Of a stretch of 9,620 bases of DNA, positions 6,427 to 9,620 are shown one piece after another (within the stretch, counting starts at the first letter, position 1; every line of letters starts with the position of its first letter). This DNA is from Nitrospinae bacterium RIFCSPLOWO2_12_FULL_45_22 (lineage in GTDB: Bacteria; 2-12-FULL-45-22), in the NCBI GenBank assembly GCA_001803565.1, contig MHDQ01000012.1:1-9620 (forward strand), given 5' to 3'. Both the position numbers and the translations under genes were made by a program. Below the pieces are notes generated by a model. It had not been told where the DNA came from, did no database searches, and was given only the letters and a program-made list of their open reading frames with translations.

Positions 6427-6447
6427 TTATACTATAGCAGTATACAT
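6427..6447 (-). CDS. Possible 6-residue leader peptide (MYTAIV)
   Basis: ATG at 6447-6445 is followed by five sense codons and TAA at 6429-6427. AAGGAGGGG (6463-6455) lies 7 nt upstream of the ATG, as good a ribosome site as those of the real genes here. It sits 38 bp before the diheme cytochrome start, inside the sigma-54 leader. The frame spans the TATACT/AGTATA dyad, so translation could affect a local hairpin. A frame this short can arise by chance, and no codon bias can be assessed. Confidence 0.25.
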   Translation of the reverse strand: MYTAIV

Positions 6448-6609
6448 CTAAAAACCCCTCCTTGATTACCTTTTTTATCACCTCCCTTTACCCTGTTTGC
6501 TCTTATACACCTTAACTCCCCGGATAAATTGCCCGCTTTGTACTCTTGCCCGTAACTCCTCACCTCCTCGGGGCCTCTTTGCAAGAGAGATAATGTCTGC
6601 CCTTAGTGA

Positions 6610-6624
6610 GCAAAAGTTGTGCCA
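6610..6624 (-). promoter_or_regulatory. Sigma-54 (RpoN) promoter upstream of diheme cytochrome
   Basis: On the minus strand the sequence is TGGCAC-AACTT-TTGC, with -24 at 6624-6619 and -12 at 6613-6610. The GG and GC dinucleotides are separated by exactly 10 nt. This matches the TGGCAC-N5-TTGC sigma-54 consensus. Transcription should start near 6598, giving a leader of about 209 nt before the cytochrome ATG. The NtrC-type activator encoded just upstream is the obvious candidate activator. Confidence 0.85.
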
Positions 6625-6797
6625 GAAGAAGGAACGGAGCTATCAGAACCTTTAGAGAGAGTCCCTGGAATATGAGCCGGGCTGGGGCGTTATTTTCTCT
6701 GACATATTCTCCAACTGTGACTTTATGCTCTTTATCTATGGGTTCTCAATACCTAATATTTCATTTAGTAGAGATGTATAAAAGATTTATTCGAGTG

Positions 6798-6834
6798 TGG
6801 GATAATTCGCAGTAGGATGGGGGAAAACTCGCAG
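6798..6834 (-). promoter_or_regulatory. Possible upstream activator site pair
   Basis: Two direct 15-bp copies lie at 6820-6834 and 6798-6812 (CTGCGAGTTTTCCCC and CTGCGAATTATCCCA on the minus strand). They match at 12 of 15 positions and are spaced 22 bp, or two helical turns. They lie about 174-210 bp upstream of the -24 element, within the range used by NtrC-type activators. The sites are not palindromic, as NtrC-family sites often are, so this call is tentative. Confidence 0.35.
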
Positions 6835-6843
6835 GTGGAGATA

Positions 6844-7179
6844 CTAGCTCTTCTTCGAAGGGTTCAAATCTATCATCTTGATATCTCTAGCATTATCCCT
6901 TAAATAAGAGGTGGTGTGGAGGACTTTTAATCCTTTTAACTGACTCATGATCTTCTTTATCTTCTCAGCCTCTTGTCTTATGTTAACCAGCACCTCTTTT
7001 GCCTCAGCCGGAAGCCCTTGTTCATTACGCAATAAGACCTCTATCGCCCCTATGATGCCTGCCAGGGGGTTATTGATACCATGACTCAGGGTGACAACTA
7101 CCTGCTGGATAGCCGCCAGTTGTTCAACCTCTACCTGCCTATCCTTATCGTCCTGTAATCCCTCTGGGTAATCGCTCAT
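6844..7179 (-). CDS. Stand-alone HisKA (DHp) domain protein lacking the ATPase domain
   Basis: This 111-residue soluble protein consists almost wholly of a histidine-kinase dimerisation and phosphoacceptor helical hairpin. Helix 1 (about 18-51) carries the H-box LSHGINNPLAGI with His33; helix 2 spans about 57-85. No N, G1 or G2 ATP-binding boxes follow, and the gene stops after MIDLNPSKKS. The residue after His33, normally Glu or Asp, is Gly34, while Asn37 at the +4 position is kept. From family knowledge, the acid is needed for autophosphorylation and the +4 residue for phosphatase activity. The protein may therefore act as a phosphotransfer shuttle, a response-regulator phosphatase, or a dimerising inhibitor of the kinase. 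The ATG at 7179 has AGGAGGGAGG about 12-14 nt upstream. Its own sigma-54 promoter lies about 50 nt upstream, so it may provide feedback on the neighbouring NtrC system. Confidence 0.82.
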   Translation of the reverse strand: MSDYPEGLQDDKDRQVEVEQLAAIQQVVVTLSHGINNPLAGIIGAIEVLLRNEQGLPAEAKEVLVNIRQEAEKIKKIMSQLKGLKVLHTTSYLRDNARDIKMIDLNPSKKS

Positions 7180-7240
7180 TCCCTGGTAAGACCTCCCTCC
7201 TATAATTTATTAAACAGAGAGATGCAGAGACATTAGGGGA

Positions 7241-7255
7241 GCAAAGATTGTGCCA
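7241..7255 (-). promoter_or_regulatory. Sigma-54 (RpoN) promoter upstream of HisKA-only gene
   Basis: The minus strand reads TGGCAC-AATCT-TTGC, with -24 at 7255-7250 and -12 at 7244-7241. The spacing is exact, and the core is nearly identical to the promoter at 6610-6624. The predicted start is near 7229, giving a leader of about 50 nt to the ATG at 7179. The promoter lies in the 116-bp gap after the NtrC-type regulator gene. Confidence 0.85.
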
Positions 7256-7295
7256 CAGGTGGGAATAATAGGAGGGGGGACTTGATGCTACTCCA

Positions 7296-8675
7296 TTATC
7301 TTAAATTAAACTTGTCCATCCTATACCGTAATGCATCCCGGCTGATCCGGAGCATCTGGGCAGCCTTGCTCTGATTACCGCCGGTCATTTCTAAGGACTT
7401 TCGGATGATTTCCTTCTCTATAAGTTCCAGAGATATCCCTCCCCGAGGCAGAGAGAGATTAATCAGGTCAAGGGGTTCGTTGTCCTTACTCCTTTTAAGC
7501 GAGCCCGAAATCTCGCCGGGGAAATCTTCTACCGTTATATAACCCTCTCTATTGAGCAGGATAGCCCGCTCGATCACATTTTTAAGCTCCCTGACATTTC
7601 CTGGCCAATCATAAGCCAGCAAATATTCCATAGCTTCCCTGATTATTCCCCCTTTCCTGGCCCTATATTCCTTGTTGTAATAATCTATAAAATAATTTAC
7701 CAGCAAAGGAATATCCTCATGCCTCTCCCTGAGCGGAGGTAGATGAATGTGCATCACCTTAAGGCGATAGTAAAGGTCTTCCCGGAAACTCCCCTCTCTT
7801 ACCATGTTTAAGAGGTCTTTATTGGTTGCCGCGATAATCCGAACATCTATCTCTATATCTCTGGTAGAACCTATCCTCCTTATCTTCTTGTTTTCACACA
7901 CCTTAAGTATCTTGGCCTGCATGGGGAGGGGCATGTCTCCTATCTCATCTAGAAACACTGTCCCTGCCTTACCCGTCTCCAGAAGTCCTTTTTTTAGTTC
8001 CTTGGCATCCGTAAAGGCGCCTTTTTCGTGGCCAAAGAGCTCACTCTCTAATAATGCTTCTGGCAAGGCAGCACAATTTATCTCCATAAAGGGACCATTA
8101 CCGCGATAACTTTGATAATGTATGGCCCTGGCTACCATATCTTTTCCGGTCCCGCTTTCTCCGGTAAGCAATATGGTAACATCTGCCTGGGCTACCTTAC
8201 TGATCATATCGAAGACCTGGGTCATCTGTTTACTCTTACCAATAATATTAGTATAGCCATAAGTCTTCTCATGAATGGTTCTGAGGTAGGTAAGTTCTTT
8301 TTTTATAACATTGGCGTCCAGGGCTTTTTGGATCTCGAGCTTTAGTTTCTCGAACTCCAGGGGTTTGGTAACATAATCATAGGCCCCCAATTTTAGGGCC
8401 TTGACCGCAGTATCAACCTCCCCATAGGCAGTCATAACGATAGTTATAATATCTGGGTCTATTTCTTTGATTCCTTTCAGGACCTCGATCCCGGTAACGT
8501 CCGGGAGTCTAACATCCACCAGGACCAAGTCTGGAATCATTTCTTTAACCTTTTCTAAGCCCTCGTTAGCCGAGGCTGCTTCTCCCACCTGGTACCCATG
8601 ACCACTAAAATATTTATTGAGTGACCACCGGATCAGTTTGTCATCATCTATGATAAGGATTTTTCCTTTAGGCAT
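7296..8675 (-). CDS. Sigma-54-dependent NtrC-family response regulator
   Basis: The 459-residue transcription activator has three domains. The receiver (about 4-118) has the acidic triad D10-D12, phosphoacceptor Asp54 (VLVDVRLPD), Thr82 and Lys104. The AAA+ domain (about 142-375) has Walker A GESGTGKD (172-179), the sigma-54 contact loop GAFTDA (219-224; usually GAFTGA), Walker B FLDEIGD (241-247), arginine-finger candidates R298 and R304, and WPGNVREL (357-364). The Fis-type helix-turn-helix is at about 431-459 (NQSKAAQMLRISRDALRYR). The start at 8675 is chosen because GTCTGGAGTTAGG gives a ribosome site. A longer in-frame start at 8735 would overlap the kinase gene and add 20 residues ahead of the receiver. 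The gene is 22 bp after the kinase stop, and the two are surely a pair. Two sigma-54 promoters downstream are its likely targets. Confidence 0.95.
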   Translation of the reverse strand: MPKGKILIIDDDKLIRWSLNKYFSGHGYQVGEAASANEGLEKVKEMIPDLVLVDVRLPDVTGIEVLKGIKEIDPDIITIVMTAYGEVDTAVKALKLGAYDYVTKPLEFEKLKLEIQKALDANVIKKELTYLRTIHEKTYGYTNIIGKSKQMTQVFDMISKVAQADVTILLTGESGTGKDMVARAIHYQSYRGNGPFMEINCAALPEALLESELFGHEKGAFTDAKELKKGLLETGKAGTVFLDEIGDMPLPMQAKILKVCENKKIRRIGSTRDIEIDVRIIAATNKDLLNMVREGSFREDLYYRLKVMHIHLPPLRERHEDIPLLVNYFIDYYNKEYRARKGGIIREAMEYLLAYDWPGNVRELKNVIERAILLNREGYITVEDFPGEISGSLKRSKDNEPLDLINLSLPRGGISLELIEKEIIRKSLEMTGGNQSKAAQMLRISRDALRYRMDKFNLR

Positions 8676-8697
8676 CCTAACTCCAGACCCCGCTATA

Positions 8698-9620
8698 CTA
8701 AAGTTCTCCCGGGGCAACCGGGGTAAACAATACAAATTCTGCGGCAGGAATTACAATCGTAAAGGTAGTTCCCTTCCCCGCAGTGCTTTCTACTGCTATC
8801 TTACCAGAGTGCTCTTCTACAATCTTTTTTGCATTAGCGAGTCCTAAGCCTGTACCTTTAGCCTTAGTAGTATAAAAGGGGATGAATATCTTCGGTAGAG
8901 CCTCTGGAGAAATGCCTTCCCCATCATCCCTAATAGTCACCCTTACTCCATCCTCTGAAGCAGGTCTCCCATCCCATAGGGTTCCCCTATTTAGATTTGA
9001 GGTAGCTATCTGGATATTCCCTCCCTGGTGGGCAGCTTGAATAGCATTTAATAAGATATTCAGGAATACATGCCGCATCTGTTCTGTATCTGCCAGAGCC
9101 AGGAAAAGGTTGGGATATAGTTTGAGTTCAAGCTCGATGTCCTTGTCCTTTAAGGGTTGGTTTAGTAACACAATAGTACTGTCCAGGATATCATTCAGAT
9201 TTACCTGCATAAGACATGGCTTTGGTGTCTTGGCATAACTGAGCAGGTTATCAATGAAATTGGTCAAGCTCTTGATTTGCGATTGCATCTCTCCAAAAAT
9301 ATCCTTTTTTGGATCCTCCTCGGCTACTTCCTCTGCCAAAACCTTTAAAGCGCTGCTGATACCTGCCAAAGGAGTCTTGATTTCGTGGGCCAATCGGCTA
9401 GCAAGCTCTCCCAGAGAAGCAAGCCGGTCTGCCCGCAGCATATGTTCCTCATGGTAGCGCATAATTTGTTCCTGGGCCTCTTTGAGCTTCTGGATCATAG
9501 AATTAAAGCACTTTCCTAAACGACCCAATTCATCATTATTGTTTATCTCGATCCTGGCAGATAGGTCCCCTGCCTCTACCCGGCTCATTTTATCCCCTAA
9601 TTCCTCCAACGGCTTATCTA
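8698..9620 (-). CDS. Sensor histidine kinase, NtrB-like, C-terminal part (runs off right edge)
   Basis: The frame is open to the right edge. The in-frame TTG at 9609 is not the start, because D-K-P precedes it within a HAMP domain (PLEELGDKMSRVEAGDL). After HAMP and a coiled-coil signalling helix comes the H-box SRLAHEIKTPLAGI, with the phosphoacceptor His at 9387-9385. The HATPase_c domain has the N-box (LNILLNAIQA, Asn at 9048-9046), G1 (DDGEGI), an F-box (FIPFYTTK) and G2 (GTGLGLANA). All catalytic boxes are intact, so this is an active kinase that phosphorylates the regulator encoded 22 bp downstream. The missing N-terminus should hold the membrane segments and sensor domain, so the signal cannot be inferred from this window. 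The C-terminal tail after FTIVIPAA is short. Confidence 0.95.
   Translation of the reverse strand, partial: DKPLEELGDKMSRVEAGDLSARIEINNNDELGRLGKCFNSMIQKLKEAQEQIMRYHEEHMLRADRLASLGELASRLAHEIKTPLAGISSALKVLAEEVAEEDPKKDIFGEMQSQIKSLTNFIDNLLSYAKTPKPCLMQVNLNDILDSTIVLLNQPLKDKDIELELKLYPNLFLALADTEQMRHVFLNILLNAIQAAHQGGNIQIATSNLNRGTLWDGRPASEDGVRVTIRDDGEGISPEALPKIFIPFYTTKAKGTGLGLANAKKIVEEHSGKIAVESTAGKGTTFTIVIPAAEFVLFTPVAPGEL

Larger units (their letters stand above)
6390..6843 (-). other. 454-bp regulatory gap upstream of diheme cytochrome gene
   Basis: This gap has no convincing gene. It contains a sigma-54 promoter (6610-6624), a possible activator-site pair (6798-6834), and a long leader with several purine-rich, ribosome-site-like runs (6573-6562, 6463-6455). 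A 12-base dyad, TATACT/AGTATA, lies at 6428-6444. A six-codon reading frame with a good ribosome site is at 6447-6427. Such a long leader suggests post-transcriptional control or a second, unseen promoter near the gene. Confidence 0.6.

Noticed and set aside
6564-6752. Minus-strand frame of about 62 codons between stops (includes KEHKVTVGEYVRENN)
   Set aside because: It looks protein-like and could be a decayed gene, but it has no usable start codon, is crossed by the sigma-54 promoter, and shows no recognised domain. I treat it as non-coding.
6606-6815. 69-codon plus-strand frame in the regulatory gap
   Set aside because: It has no ribosome-binding site and no domain, it lies opposite to all neighbours, and it overlaps the sigma-54 promoter.
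8676-8735. 20-residue N-terminal extension of the response regulator
   Set aside because: It would overlap the kinase gene. The receiver begins right at MPKGKILIIDDD, and a GGAG ribosome site precedes the ATG at 8675.

Overview
The window is a co-directional, minus-strand accessory region. Transcription runs from the right edge to the left edge. It comes from an anaerobic or facultatively respiring Gram-negative bacterium. The evidence is a Tat-type Rieske protein, several exported c-type cytochromes, sigma-54 promoters with an NtrC-type activator, and moderate G+C with many short palindromic repeats between genes. This combination fits Planctomycetota (Brocadiales-like), Nitrospirota, Omnitrophota or Desulfobacterota. 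The sequence alone does not decide among them.

Right third (9620-6844): a HAMP/HisKA/HATPase sensor kinase that runs off the right edge is followed 22 bp later by an NtrC-type response regulator (receiver, AAA+, Fis helix-turn-helix). Next is a 111-residue protein that is only a histidine-kinase dimerisation/phosphoacceptor domain. It has no ATPase domain, and Gly replaces the usual acid after the His. A near-perfect sigma-54 promoter precedes this small gene. A second, almost identical one lies upstream of the next gene.

Middle (6843-5165): a 454-bp regulatory gap holds the second sigma-54 promoter and a roughly 209-nt leader. It is followed by an exported diheme cytochrome c. A 304-bp gap with mutually exclusive hairpins and a perfect 10-bp tandem repeat separates this cytochrome from the respiratory operon.

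Left half (5164-207): this is a Rieske/cytochrome b complex with unusual partners. The order is a cytoplasmic GltD/NfnL-like FAD-NAD(P) oxidoreductase with two C-terminal [4Fe-4S] clusters, a Rieske protein, a one-piece cytochrome b (b6 plus subunit IV fused), and a membrane-anchored tetraheme cytochrome c in place of cytochrome c1 or f. Inferred role: menaquinol-dependent electron transfer that links a periplasmic cytochrome pool, the quinone pool and cytoplasmic NAD(P)H or ferredoxin. A 287-bp near-concentric palindromic element separates the flavoprotein gene from the Rieske gene. A smaller palindrome cluster separates cytochrome b from the tetraheme cytochrome.

Left edge (172-1): the start of another membrane-anchored sensor protein, probably a kinase, lies 34 bp after the cytochrome gene. 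The redox operon is therefore bracketed by signal-transduction genes. A plausible reading is that the kinase/NtrC pair drives sigma-54 transcription of the HisKA-only protein and the diheme cytochrome, adjusting periplasmic electron transfer around the Rieske/b complex.
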